Source: Paramecium octaurelia (lineage: Eukaryota; Ciliophora; Oligohymenophorea; Peniculida; Parameciidae). From it: a stretch of DNA of 64,000 nucleotides. The notes beneath the pieces are model-generated. The model ran no database searches. It saw nothing but the letters and a program-made list of their open reading frames with translations, and was not told the DNA's origin. Of this stretch, positions 11,601-23,248 are shown one piece after another. The first letter of the stretch is position 1. Each line of letters starts with the position of its first letter. A program made the position numbers and the translations under genes. The DNA lies in contig CAJJDP010000096.1 in the NCBI GenBank assembly GCA_905182995.1, positions 248,001 through 312,000 of the forward strand. Reading direction: 5' to 3'.

Positions 11601-14175
11601 ATTTATATTTCATAAAGTTATAATAATCCTTGACTGCTTGTATGGATGTAAGATCTGTTTATTCATTGGTCAATTGAACACATTTATTGAACTCATTAAA
11701 ATAACAGTAAACAGTTTGATCTGTGTATCGACTGCACACATGGGCATTGATACCAGACACAGTAGTGCAACACTTATCTGTGCAAGGTTTATCTTAATAT
11801 AAGATGCAATTTCCCTTTCCGTTGTATTCACAATAGCCTCTCAGGACATCGACCTTCTTACCCTTAGCTGGGTCATTATTTGGCTATGAATATAAGAATA
11901 ATAAATTACAAAGTTCATGACAATGCTGGCACATACATTTTCATTTACATAGACCTCAGCACCTGGAGTAGACTTCTATTTTTCTTGGGTGTTGTAATCT
12001 AGACATTTCTCATTCAACTAAACTTAATTGTAATCACATCTAGACGATCTTGTGTTCCAAATACAAGATTCACCCAATGTTTTTATGGCCATGCAAATGT
12101 TCAGTGTCGGAGAACTAGCAACACATCCTGCTGTTGTCAACAACTCCTTAGATGCAAGTATATCAATCTCCTGAACTGATTTACTATCAGGAGCAGTCAC
12201 ACAGATGTTGTTCGTCTTATCAAAGTAACATCCTGTTTTGCTTCTTGTAATTTAAGAACATGCGAACGCATTTAATCCAGGAGTTGTACAGTAATCCCCC
12301 GTGTCACTATAATTGACACTATTTACACATCCAAAGGCATCAGAGTTATATTTGCAAGGTTCTGAATTAGCAGTAACCAATGCACAAATAGCAGGATTCA
12401 CAAATTACAATTCAATACAGTTGACAAGTGACAGAGATTCCTTACTCTTTATCTTTGTACATTAATTTCTATACCATCTACATCTCTGTCCCAATTTACT
12501 AATCATGGTGCACCCATGTTTATTTAATCCCATTTATTCGCATTCCATATCAATTAGACTTACTAGGTTGACCTCTGTGCAAAGGGAAGTCTCCTCATTA
12601 TAGTAACACCCAATGAACTTGTTATTCTTGAACTCAGTCACTTAGGAACAAGACTTTGGATTTGAGAACTTAAGGTCACTACAACTTGTACTAAGTTCTA
12701 TGACTTCCACGTCCTCACACTAACCTACTTATTCATTCCACTTGCACGAGATCTACTACTGTATATTAACACAAGCAAATAGATTGATAAATGGAGTTGT
12801 ACAACTTTCGAATCCATTGCTCCTTACACATAAATGAAGAGTTGAATCGTATTTACAACCAACACCATTCTTAGATATCGATTAACAAACATTCCCATTC
12901 ACCTTATAAGCAATGCCATCGATCAAAGGCAAGGGGCAATCCAAGTCTTGGTTGATGATAATTCTTTAACATTTTTGACCATTCCATTGACAATTTTAAA
13001 ATGGAGTTGTGATGCTAATACATGAAATCTCGTTTATGTTATCTTCGCATACAGTCATCTTTAGTTATTCTTCTGTTAATTCGCTGCATCCCAATTCATC
13101 ATGGAATATACCTAAGATTAATTAAAAAGTAATTACATTTATCTTCCTTAATTTATAAACAAGCATTCTTGCTTAATCCTTTTGTCCTGCAATTTATCTA
13201 ATCCAAAGCTGTAATTGGTATGCATGTCCTATGTTCTTTGTCATATTCACACAATTCTGACATTGCCATACAAACACTCGGATTAATTTTAGAAACATCC
13301 GAACATTTGGTGTCATCCTTGACTTCGTAATCCTAGCATCCAGTCTATTTCCAAGCACATCTCACAGCTGGATTTGAAATCCCAAGACAGGCCTCCATAT
13401 TTAATAGTTATAAACAACTAATTTCATCTTTTTGTTCAAATTATCGACATATCCCATGCTAAAAAATGCCTAAAACTCTAACTAATCCTTACATTTCTAT
13501 CCAGGAGTCTTGATGGATGTGCAGCCTACTTAGTTCAACCCGGAAGTGTCGCAAGTTATTGCTTGAAGCATACTGTCAGACACATTTTCGCAAGAATATC
13601 CACCTTCAAATCCGTTATTATAACCTAGCAGTATTTTACTAAATCTTATACATGGAATCTCCTAAATCTGGGAACATAATTCAGGAGCCACAGCTGTGTT
13701 GAAAATCTATGAGCAATCATTTCCAGATGGGATGGGTCCCTCATATTAAGAGCAAATTGTTCCACTCCAATAACATTATTTTTGGTGGATATTTACACAA
13801 CCATACATTGAAAAGTGATCCTTACATTGTAGATGTCTCAAATGAAACTCATTGGCATCTATGCATTTCTTTCCGAAAAAGCCTTACTCTATAATTCTAG
13901 ATAATTACATTAAGCTTCATCTCCACTCAAATTCTGTTTCTACATCAAACATGCTTGTAGATTAAGTGTGGGTTAGCATCCTAATGAGCTACTTTTAACT
14001 TCTATGCATTGATTTTCGAAAAAACTAAATTAACCTTGAATTATTTATAGCCAAATTTACATGCTATCCCTTGAGTCTTTTACACACATGCAACTGGATC
14101 TAAGGGGTAGTAGCTACAGAACATTCCCAACGTAGTCGTAATATAGAGCGTAATTATCAAAATGGAAAATTTCAT
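5661..14175 (-). CDS. Giant secreted cysteine-rich protein, surface-antigen-like, about 2,796 residues
   Basis: The ATG at 14175 is followed by a clear signal peptide (MKFSILIITLYITTTLG), so the product enters the secretory pathway. The rest is a long series of cysteine-rich repeats with a recurring pattern of Gly-x-Asn, then ACL, then spaced C...C pairs (for example INKLACLTRTLDKCKF and CKWNSVNKKC). This recalls the Paramecium surface antigen repeats and related ciliate cysteine-rich proteins. Five introns restore a single frame: 14064-14083, 13859-13887, 11884-11909, 8266-8288 and 7758-7783 (20, 29, 26, 23 and 26 nt); the spliced length is a multiple of three. The end, at TGA 5661-5663, is a normal repeat with KCDFN and no hydrophobic tail, so no GPI anchor signal is seen, unlike classical immobilisation antigens. 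It may be a secreted or matrix protein. Some further introns of length 3n could have been missed. Confidence 0.85.
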
Positions 14176-14438
14176 ATGATATTGAATATTATTTGGAACT
14201 TTAAAATTCAGTATAAATAGTCGGCATTGATGAAATTTAATAAGTGGGTTTTTATTTTCTATATCGATTTTACATTGATCTTATTTACATCTTTTGTCCT
14301 TTCAAACAAGAGTAAGCTGATTTTATATGGGGGATGTTGATACCAGATTAATTTACTATTTTAATAAAAGATAAATATGAATTTCAATTATGCCAAAATA
14401 ATAAATAAAGAAGTAAGAACAAATAAATTTACAAATCA

Positions 14439-16169
14439 TCAAATAAACATTTGTGAATTAATTGAATCCAAACTAGAAATTGTATTCTGAGTTGTTGTTT
14501 CTTTTGATCTTTTCATCTTAATCGAAGATGATGAACTCTCTTATTGATACAATTTTTGGCTTTTCTTAACTATTCGTGAATCATCTTTATTAATCCTCTT
14601 CCTAATTTAATTAAGCTAATTTTATCTCTTATTAGCCTTTTAATAAATGGTTTCTTCATATTCATTTTTTGTGTTGTTCAGGAACTCTAAAGGAATGTCC
14701 AACAACTGCCTCCTCTTCTCTTTGACCAAACTCTCAAAGTAGGATGTCTTGTAAACATCATCTAAATCACCGTTAAGTTCCAAGAATTGTCTCTTCATCT
14801 TATAGATCATGTCGTTTCTTTCGCATCTTTGGCAAGTGCAGAATCCCTAGATTTCAATAATGAATTATACTTTGCACACAGGACAAATCCACAAATAAGA
14901 TGTGGTCTCATAAGAATCAAAATCGTACTTTAGACACTTTAGACAGAAGTACCTCTAACACATAATTTATTTGTCTATGATAACAATGATATCCGTACTT
15001 TCTATCACATAAATCCCTGAATAAAAATCAATCAGAAATTATCTTGCTTGCTTGGCATTTATTTGGTATCTCTGACAGATCAATAAATCTAAATTGTATT
15101 CATGCAAACCCATAGAATAATGGTTATATTGGCACTATTTCAGATTTTTAATCTCCACCATCTCCTTACAAAAATGGCACATCTACATTTCGAACACATC
15201 CTACTATCATACCTACAGAATTACATCAGATCTCAAATTGCATGTTTGAGTTACTAAATCAATCTGTTGTTCTCGAAATCTCTGGAGATTGCCAAAATCC
15301 TCCAAACTCATAGTGATGGGAGTTTTACTCAAATACTTATCTAAAATAACATGGACGGTATTGTCTGAAGTGGATAATTGTAATAATTACTTTAATCATT
15401 GAAAGTTGCTTTCGCAATACTCTCAGCGACTTAATAGTCTTACTGTGAGATAATTAGGTGTTTGAGCTAACTCAATTCGATTTAATGATTGGACAGTCTC
15501 GATCTAGTCAATTTCAATTTATGTTCCCCTGTTTAAGAGCTATTGTAAGTATACAATAAAGTTAAGTTTATCTGATGAATGTGCTGTTCCAAACTAATTT
15601 ACAATGAATATGAATACATTTGCAATGCATTCCTGTTGCAACTAGCAATTTCATTAAGTTATTATTGATATTGTTCTATTGAAATGCTTAACTCATCTGG
15701 CCAATCAATTTGATGCATTAAATTAGATAATAAATCTGCTTCTTGATTGTAAATCTACAATTGCTATGTATCAGAACAAAGAGTTATATTCCTTATTAAT
15801 TCTTACGCCTTCTATAATTCAGTTGACAGATGATCAAAACATACTTAGTCTATCATTTCATCTATTAAACTTTCTATCGATTCCTATTTTGATTGTCTTT
15901 GCAGAAAGAGCAACTAAAATCTTGTTTTCAAATTGCTTAAGTTTGTTTAGAATAGCTTGGCTCGATTGTTCTACCTAATTACCTTATTTAAGGGACTCGG
16001 AAATTTTGATGATCTGCCATTTCGAGCTACTTCTATTGATCACAATAATACGTTTGCTTTTGAGAATATCGATATCTGTTATTTAAACTGGAGATTAGAC
16101 AATGAAATATTGTTCATTTATTTCTCTCCAAAACTCTGATGTGAAGATTTATTCTCCATTTTTATCCAT
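14439..16169 (-). CDS. Cysteine-pair zinc-finger protein, zf-4CXXC_R1-like, about 552 residues
   Basis: The N-terminal two thirds is helical and Gln-rich with no recognised domain. The C-terminal part carries ordered cysteine pairs: CHFC, then FCLKC, then WICPVC, then CTCQRC, each separated by short loops. This order, with a Trp before the CPxC pair and a CxCxxC after it, resembles the zinc-finger region of CDCA7 and related proteins (Pfam zf-4CXXC_R1), which bind nucleosomal DNA. That assignment is by eye and uncertain. A basic, Ser-rich tail follows to TGA 14439-14441. Introns: a 19- or 22-nt one near 15956-15982, 26 nt at 15365-15390 (CAG end) and 24 nt at 15201-15224 containing an in-frame TGA. 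It could instead be another zinc-binding ubiquitin or chromatin factor. Confidence 0.6.
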
Positions 16170-16269
16170 TTTGCAATATTTTTAATATTAAATTGGAAAA
16201 TAATTCAATTATACTAGTATTAGTTAAAACCAAAGTCTTAAATATAAAGAAATCAAAAATTATATTAAT

Positions 16270-17913
16270 TCAATTTTAGAATGCAGCCAATTATCCCTTG
16301 TTTTGTAATTCCTTCTCCTTTTCCTTCTCTGCATCAATCACTGCCTAATCTCTCCAATCATAGCCCACTTCCTTAAGAACCAAACCCAAAATGATTCCAA
16401 TGACATTCAATGCGAAACAAATCCAAAACACTCCTTCCCATTTGATTTTCTTTCTTGCAAACGCATATAGTAAGTATCCAATCATATTAGCTACTCCAAC
16501 AAAGAAGAACATGAACCCATACATGAGACCTCCAATTTTCTTTCCATAGATTTTAGCACAAATAACTGGATATGTAGCCAATAGTCCACCTTCTGCAAGA
16601 TAGACTACAGCAATCAGTAAGAGATAGCCAATTCCATCTTTATTGTATGGCAATATGGCAGTTGTGATGAGATTGAGAATTGAGATGAGAGTAAATGTGA
16701 ATTTGTATGAAGTTTTATCTGTTAGAGTTGCCCAGAAGAATCTAGATGACCCATTCATTACACCTGCAACTGAACCAGTAGCTGTTAATGTAGCATCATC
16801 AATTCCCAACTCTAATCCATAGTATTTATAGCAATTGGATATCAACATACCAAAAGTACAGGACATCAATACAATTAATTGGAGAATCACAAAGGATGGA
16901 TGTTTCATTCCTCGTTTACTAAACATATAAATATGATATCTTACACTTCAACGCATTCTTTATGAGCTGGTAAAACTGGAGGAGGAGGGGCAGGAGCTCC
17001 TTCTTTTCTTTTCTTCTTTTCTTCAGCCTCTAAGGTAGCCAACATTTTATCTGGATCTATTTCAGCTGGGTATCTAACCATTATTGTTGCTATAATTCCC
17101 AATCCCAAATAGCTTGCAGCAAGAACTTACAACATCAATGGAACTTTGTCTCCTACTTCACTGTCGAAGTATTTCACATCTTTGCCATCCTCCACTTCTA
17201 TTACTGATGGCTTCAAATTGTTGGGATTTGCTACTGCTTTGCATACGAAATTGAAGATGAATGATCCAAATCCATAACCCCCGATTGTCATTCCTGATAC
17301 TAAACCTCTTCTGTTTGGGAAGTATCTCCATCCACAAATAATTGGTAGCATATATAATAATCCCCCAGAAATGCCAACCATTATGCAATACACTGCTATA
17401 AATCCTCCTATTTGTTGGATAAATGATATAATCAGGAAAGCCAATGCAATAGTAAATGAACCTATCCCTATTGTCACTTTAAATCCAATTTTCTCAGCAA
17501 TCTTTATACCAAATGAGAGGACTGACATTGTGATGATTCCAAGGATTGGAAAGATGATAGCCATGAAATTTAGTGTGACATCCTTGTCTTTCTCTCTCAT
17601 CCAAGCACAAACATAAGGACCTAAAAATAAATATTTTTAATTTATTACTGATTGATCCCCAAACATAAAATGTTCCCAATTCTATGTGTAGAATTACACC
17701 TCCAATCAATGAAATTATTCCTCTTTTTGTAAAGTTCCTCATTTCCTCCTCTGAATAAATTTCTTTATTCGGATTTATGTGAGTATCAGTTTTCATTGGA
17801 CTGCTTTATTCACTCAACTTTGATAGCAATTTGTTCTGCTCGTTTGCTCCATGCACTGTTGCCAGTCCAGTCAAGTTATTTTATGCAATTGATGATGCAT
17901 CTTGTTACTCCAT
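16270..17913 (-). CDS. Major facilitator superfamily transporter, OFA-like, about 529 residues
   Basis: A polytopic membrane protein with about 12 hydrophobic segments split by a charged central loop rich in Lys and Pro (residues roughly 265-300). Family signs include FYVWGSISPYV in the first helix and the loop PNRRGLVSGMTIGGYGFGS after helix 4, which match the oxalate/formate antiporter-like and monocarboxylate branch of the MFS. The substrate is unknown. Two GTA...TAG introns, 17621-17648 (28 nt) and 16919-16944 (26 nt), restore the frame, and the spliced length is a multiple of three. The N-terminal 55 residues and the Glu/Lys-rich C-terminus are cytosolic by expectation. It is followed in tandem by the zinc-finger gene 100 bases downstream. 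Confidence 0.85.
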
Positions 17914-18895
17914 TTTTTTTATAATGTTTTATTTGAAAAAATTATATCTTATAGCTAATTATTATAAATCCTTATAAACTCCAACACCATAGTACAAAAT
18001 AATAGTGTGTCATTAAAAATGATGCACTTTTTCCTCTAATTTATTATAAAATTTAAATAATTTTATAAAAAATTTATAATATTTAAATTTGTTTCTCCTT
18101 TTTTTATGCTCCTTTTATCAATTCTAATACACACAAAATTCACCACTTGAAATCCAAATTTCATAATAAAACCATCATCGTCATTAAATAGGCTTCTTCG
18201 AATCTCCATCATGATTAAAAAACAACATTTTTTGCAAAACCATTTATTTCAACTCTACAAGAAACAACCTCACCTAATCATTACGTTTTTTATCATTAAT
18301 TTAATATCTAAGGTATGAAATGAACAAGATATTTCGAAATATTTATTATAATTTTTATAGTTCCTTTTTTAATAGTGTAATTCAGACAATGATATTCTGG
18401 TTAACAAAAATAGTGTAATATTTGATATTAGAATTCTCCTTAAACTCCTAGTACTTTTGATTCTTTTTAATTGCCTCTCTTAAAGAGAATTATGTAGTTA
18501 ACGGGTTTCCAATAGAAATTGTCAAAAAATTATTTGAACATGAAATTTGTTTGAGAAGGTTCATTATGTGAGAGCGTTCTGGTGATAGTTATCAGAGATT
18601 GAAGAAAAAGAACAGGAAAATACAATATTGTTTAAGTATAATGTTATAATGATTCCCTATTACAGATTATTAATAAATTTTAAAATTTAATTTGATTTTA
18701 TTTAGTTATAGTGATTTTTGATTATATAGGAAAATAATAATAAAAGCCCTTATAAAATATAAATTTTGGAATTGCATTTATGCTAAGCATTACAGACTTT
18801 TTCAACTAAATTCTATTTAATCCATAAGTAGAAAACTAATGCTGATTTAAAAAGGTAAAATAATATTTTGATAATTTGAAATATTATCTAATTGT
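17914..18895. other. Long non-coding AT-rich stretch
   Basis: Nearly 1 kb between two minus-strand genes, among the longest gaps in the window. No TGA-free reading frame of useful length, tRNA or repeat was found. It contains the promoter of the transporter gene and the 3' flank of the SR gene. A gene relic or small RNA cannot be excluded. Confidence 0.45.
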
Positions 18896-19617
18896 TCATC
18901 TTCTTCTTCTTCTATGACTCTAACTTGGACTTCTTGAAGGGGATTTTGAAATCGATCTTCTTTTGTAATGTCGTCGACGACTAAGAAATATTGATAAATT
19001 GGGCACCTATGATGTCTTCTACGACTGCTTGAGTAAGAGTCAGACGATATAGATCTTCTTCTTCTGTGTGATCTAGATCGAGAGCGACGGTAGGCATAAC
19101 CAGCATAGCGACCTGGGGTCTTTCTTCTTGGCTCAGCTCTTTTTGAAACTTCCACCTTAATTTTCGATCCATGCAATTCTTTGTCTTGCATCGCCTCTAG
19201 AGCTATTTGGACACTTTCCTTTTTGGCAAATTTAACGAATCCAAAACCTCTAGACACTTTGCCAGGGCTAGTGGAAAGTATTGATAAGGAAATTACTACC
19301 CCTTGCTTCGGGGCTCCATGCAGACGGTGGCATATTCAATTTGGCCATACTTCTCGAAGGTTTCTTTCAACTCGGTGTCGGTAACTCTCTTGGACAAATT
19401 GGAGACATGGAGGCATAATTTTTCTATATGTTGATAATGTTGAAGTAGTTGATAGTGAGGTATTTTGAATGTTGATATATGATGTGTGATTAACCTTAAT
19501 TTGGATGTGAATTTGATTTCGATTTTGGACTTGGACTCTGATGTTAACTCTTGGATGGACTGCTTCCTAAAAAGTAGAAATATTAAAATTACGACTGGAC
19601 TTAGATGATTTGGACAT
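18896..19617 (-). CDS. Tra2-like SR splicing factor with RRM and RS domain, about 188 residues
   Basis: An RNA-binding splicing regulator. After a short SR-rich N-terminus (MSKSSKSSRSSPSKS) comes a single RRM with RNP2 LCLHVSNL and RNP1 RGFGFVKF, then a linker TPGRYAGYAY that recalls the TPGxYMG linker of Tra2 proteins, then a C-terminal Arg/Ser domain ending SRSPSQSHRRRRR at TGA 18896-18898. Four introns are needed: 19567-19592 (26 nt), 19424-19494 (71 nt), 19268-19299 (32 nt) and 18981-19006 (26 nt, GTG start). The spliced length is a multiple of three and splicing the last intron reveals the RS tail, which supports the model. The 71-nt intron is far longer than all others here, begins GTT and has no internal AG. 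It presumably acts in the nucleus on pre-mRNA. Confidence 0.85.
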
Positions 19618-19774
19618 CTCTCAATAATAATAATTATTAATAAATATAAATAGTTATTTCAAATTTCAATTACAATTCAATGAACCCTATTCTTAAAAAT
19701 ATTAAGCAAGCATGAATAACTTACGCTCCTAATTTTAATTAGTTTTCTATTTGATATTATTAATAATATAATTA

Positions 19775-20750
19775 ATGAGGAGGGAAGATTATATGATTTC
19801 TGAGTTGATAGATGTAACAAATCTGTAGGAATGTCTTTTGCTTTCTGCTTTTACGATAGTAGGACTATGGCTTATTTGGCTAATTTGGAATGATTATCAA
19901 TCCACCAGAAGAATTTATATTAGGAGGGAATAAGAAAAAAGAGATATGTTGACAATCAAGAGACTTCTGCTAATAAATATATGTGCGCAAACAATTTCTT
20001 ATTTTATTGAATGTGTAGGTTATGCTATCATTAAAGATTGCCAAAATAACAACTACTATATTATTTCTATAATTTATTTTATCTGCAATGTGACATTTAT
20101 GACATCATTATAGATTTGTTGTTGGAAATCAACATTAATATGGTAATGACATCACTAAACCTTAGGGGTGAACTAATATTACTAAAATTAAGCATCTAGA
20201 GTTCTATTTTTGATTGTGTAAAGAAATATTACATAATTGAAATATTAATTGTAATTATGAATCTATGCATCGGTCTATTTTATTTCTTTTAAGTAAAAAG
20301 GTAACTTGTATTTAATCTTTAGTGTAATGAATCTCATAGTGTCCATTATTTCAACACTCATGCTGGTATTATTTCTGATAGTTTCAATTTTCTTTTAGAA
20401 ATACATCATTTTAATTCAAAATGAAATTCCTAATTTAACTAAACGCAGAGTAATTTATTACAATACTTTAGATCTTTATTAGCATAATCTTATTGTCAAG
20501 TGCCTTAGGTTTGAGAATCTGTTGGAACCTCTTCCTCATGATTCAATAAGACAACTTAATAATAGTGTTGAAATATGGGTCCACAGGTTCGTATCCATGT
20601 TCTAAAGAAGGTTCATTAAGTTGGTTTTTCTATGAATTACTATATTTTCCAATCGCAAATCTGATTCCAGTGTTTTTATTTAATCGAATTTACTCTCAGC
20701 ATAGAATAACTCCATAAAATCAAATAAATAGATTAATTAATGAAGAATGA
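19775..20750 (+). CDS. Seven-transmembrane protein, about 302 residues
   Basis: Seven hydrophobic segments can be counted, beginning LLLSAFTIVGLWLIWLIW and ending with YELLYFPIANLIPVFLF before a short basic, cytosol-like tail. Three mini-introns, 20143-20165, 20301-20322 and 20450-20471 (23, 22, 22 nt, all GTA...TAG), restore the frame to TGA 20748-20750, and the spliced length is a multiple of three. The seven-pass layout with a Tyr-Glu-Leu...Phe-Pro motif in the last helix recalls the THH1/TOM1/TOM3 or GPCR-like families, but this is tentative and no ligand or partner can be inferred. It is divergent from the Tra2-like gene with 157 bases between start codons. Confidence 0.7.
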
Positions 20751-21028
20751 TTAGATCTTTACTTGTGGTTTTAATAATTCTGATTGATATATATAATTAA
20801 AACATAGAATAAGAGAAAATAAGAATATATTATTAACATCAAATTAACTTTGCCTCTCTCTCTTCCATATTCATTAAAGTATGATAATATCATTATTATG
20901 TAATTAAAGTGAGAATTATGTATAGGTAGAATCTACCAAAGAACATAGATTTGCAATGAACTGATATTTATTAATCAAATTGAAATTACACAATACATTA
21001 ATAAGGATGACATAATATAAATTATCTA

Positions 21029-22522
21029 ATGAATACAGATCCCATACCTCCACCCAAAGAATATGCGATTCCTGAGGATTTTCATTAGAACATAAGAACT
21101 CGATTCCTCAACTTCTTTCGTTACACTGTGGGAGATAAAGCAAGGAATAGTGTAATTATGTTAATGGGTGCATTCAAAATCAATAAGCATGATGAAGGTA
21201 ACTCCATAGTGACATTGTAGATTAATAGTATAGAGTGGAGTAGGAGAGCAATTTCCATTATTTGTTTGGAGTAGACTTTCTTAATTGTTATGCAATAATA
21301 GATGTTGATAATGGGAAATCAGTTGTATTTGTGCCCTAATATGATTCCAATTATAAAATGTGGAATGTTGTGTTGAACAATGACGAAATTAAATAAAAGT
21401 ATAAATTAGACGAAGTGCTATATAATGATGACATAGAATCCTGGTTGAACAATCGACAACCATCATTAATTTATTATTTTTATGGAATTGATGATTATTC
21501 TCATCACTCATTACCCATACCTGAATAACCATTCTTACAAAATTATGATTCTGATTATGATGAGTTGTACTATATACTTACAGAGTGTAGAGTAAGAAAG
21601 ACACCCTAAGAATAAGATATCATGAGATATATTTGTAAAATTAGCAGTGAAGCTCATGAATTGGTTATAAAAAACATAAGAAAAGGCAACAAAGAATATT
21701 AAATGGAAGCACTCTATTAATATCATACATTTATAAACCATGGCTGTCGTTTTACACCATATGAATGTATCTGTGCATCTGGTACAAATGGTTCTGTGTT
21801 GCATTACGAAGAGAATTCGAAAACGATAAAGGAAAGAGAACTGATATTAAATGACATGGGAGGCAAGTTCTATGGCTATTGTAGTGACATCACAGTAACT
21901 TTTCCCAGTGATGGGAGATTCACATAAAAATAGGCTATTATTTATAATGCTGTTCTTGATACTCAAAGACAAGTGCATAATTCTTTAAAGGTAGGAGTGA
22001 ATTGGGGAGACATGCAATTATTGGCAGAAAGAACTATCACCAAACATCTGTTTAATGCAGGATTAATAAAGGGATCGATGGAAGATCTTATTAAAAATAA
22101 TATATGTAGATTATTCTTCACACATGGACTAGGTCATATGTTGGGGTTGAGAACTCATGATGTCGGAGGATATAATAAAGGTACTCCTCCCAAATTACCA
22201 GGTAATATATCCTTTATTCAATTAATTAGAATTATCTTAATTACAGTTTCGTAGAGATTTGGATGTGGGAATGATATTTACTAATGAACCTGGAATATAT
22301 TTCATAGATTTTATCTTACAAGAAGCTTATAAAGACCCTAATAAGTCGAAGTATTTGAATAGGGAAAGAATTGAAGAATTTATGCATGTAGGAGGTGTGA
22401 GACTAGAAGATGATATACTATTGACAGCCAATGGCCCAGAAATACTTAATGATGTACCCAGAACCATTAAGTAAGTTGAGGCATGTTGGCGAGGTGAAGA
22501 TTGGAGACAAATAAATGATTGA
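21029..22522 (+). CDS. M24 metallopeptidase, Xaa-Pro aminopeptidase/prolidase-like, about 480 residues
   Basis: Expected to hydrolyse peptide bonds next to proline in peptides or dipeptides in the cytosol. The N-terminal domain has the family pattern [16 protein letters not shown]. The C-terminal pita-bread fold shows all five metal ligands: Asp in NDMGG, Asp in CSDITVTFP, His in [10 protein letters not shown], Glu in NEPGIYF and Glu in [10 protein letters not shown]. Introns at 21198-21220 (23 nt) and 22202-22229 (28 nt), both GTA...TAG, restore the frame, and the spliced protein has the usual length of eukaryotic prolidase (PEPD). The start at 21029 gives the proline-rich leader [18 protein letters not shown]. 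Prolidase is favoured over aminopeptidase P by overall similarity, without certainty. Confidence 0.9.
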
Positions 22523-22689
22523 ATTAATATTTAATATTGATTGTATTTCAATGCTTTAGCAGTTATTATTTTGTGTAAAGAGATGCTTTTAATGTGTGAA
22601 TCTAGAATTGGTAATGAAAAAAGACATAACTTATTTTGATGTGATTTCTTAAGTAAACATCTTATAATCATTGAATGCATATATTAATT

Positions 22690-23238
22690 TCATAATTCGA
22701 TCTCCATGAATTTAACAAACTAGTGCAAACCAAAATACAAATAGGATATCTTGAATACTACTATTATTATCACAGTACACATAAAATACAATTGCCAAAT
22801 AGTTTATGCCAATTGGCCTTCTTCTTGTAAGTCTTTTAAAGCATCTTGCTTGTTCTCCTCATTTTGATATGCTGTTAATTTAGTCAATTCTTCTTAAAAA
22901 TTGTAATAATAAATTTATACTAATTAGCCCACACTATAAAGGAGTATTAATAAATAAATGTGATAATATATGTATCTATTCAAGTTTTTATTACTTCTGA
23001 AAAACAACACTATTAATTGGATGACATAGGATGCTGTAAAAATCATATAAAATGCCAATGATATTCCAATGGATTAGTACACCATTTTAATGGATTGAGC
23101 AGAAAAATCATTCACTAGTTTGTAAGAGTAGTTGCTCTAATTTTGCAAGATTTCTTAGATCGAGTATTGCAATCGATTAAAATAAAGTATTATTGTGATG
23201 TGATGTAGTGCAATTAAAAGTTATTTTAAGTTAAACAT
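22690..23238 (-). CDS. Four-pass membrane protein of unknown function, 182 residues
   Basis: Intronless frame from ATG 23238 to TGA 22690-22692. Four hydrophobic segments are visible: near residues 5-20 (LLIALHHITIILYF), 65-90 (SIGISLAFYMIFTASYVIQL), 97-118 (YIYYHIYLLILLYSVGQL) and about 148-170 (YFMCTVIIIVVFKISYLYFG), with a charged loop rich in Glu, Lys and Gln before the last. No family recognised. The start codon lies only 10 bases from that of the divergent P5B ATPase, so the two genes must share a promoter, and a joint role in membrane biology is possible but unproven. Confidence 0.7.
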
Positions 23239-23248
23239 TTTTAATTAA
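23239..23248. promoter_or_regulatory. Ten-base spacer between divergent start codons
   Basis: The whole space between the ATG of the minus-strand four-pass membrane gene and the ATG of the plus-strand P5B ATPase is ten A/T bases containing the exact palindrome TTAATTAA at 23241-23248. Both promoters must lie inside, or overlap, the opposite coding region. Confidence 0.6.

Noticed and set aside
15766..16139. Two plus-strand frames of 60-70 codons
   Set aside because: They lie opposite the N-terminal half of the zinc-finger gene, whose minus-strand frame is open under the ciliate code.
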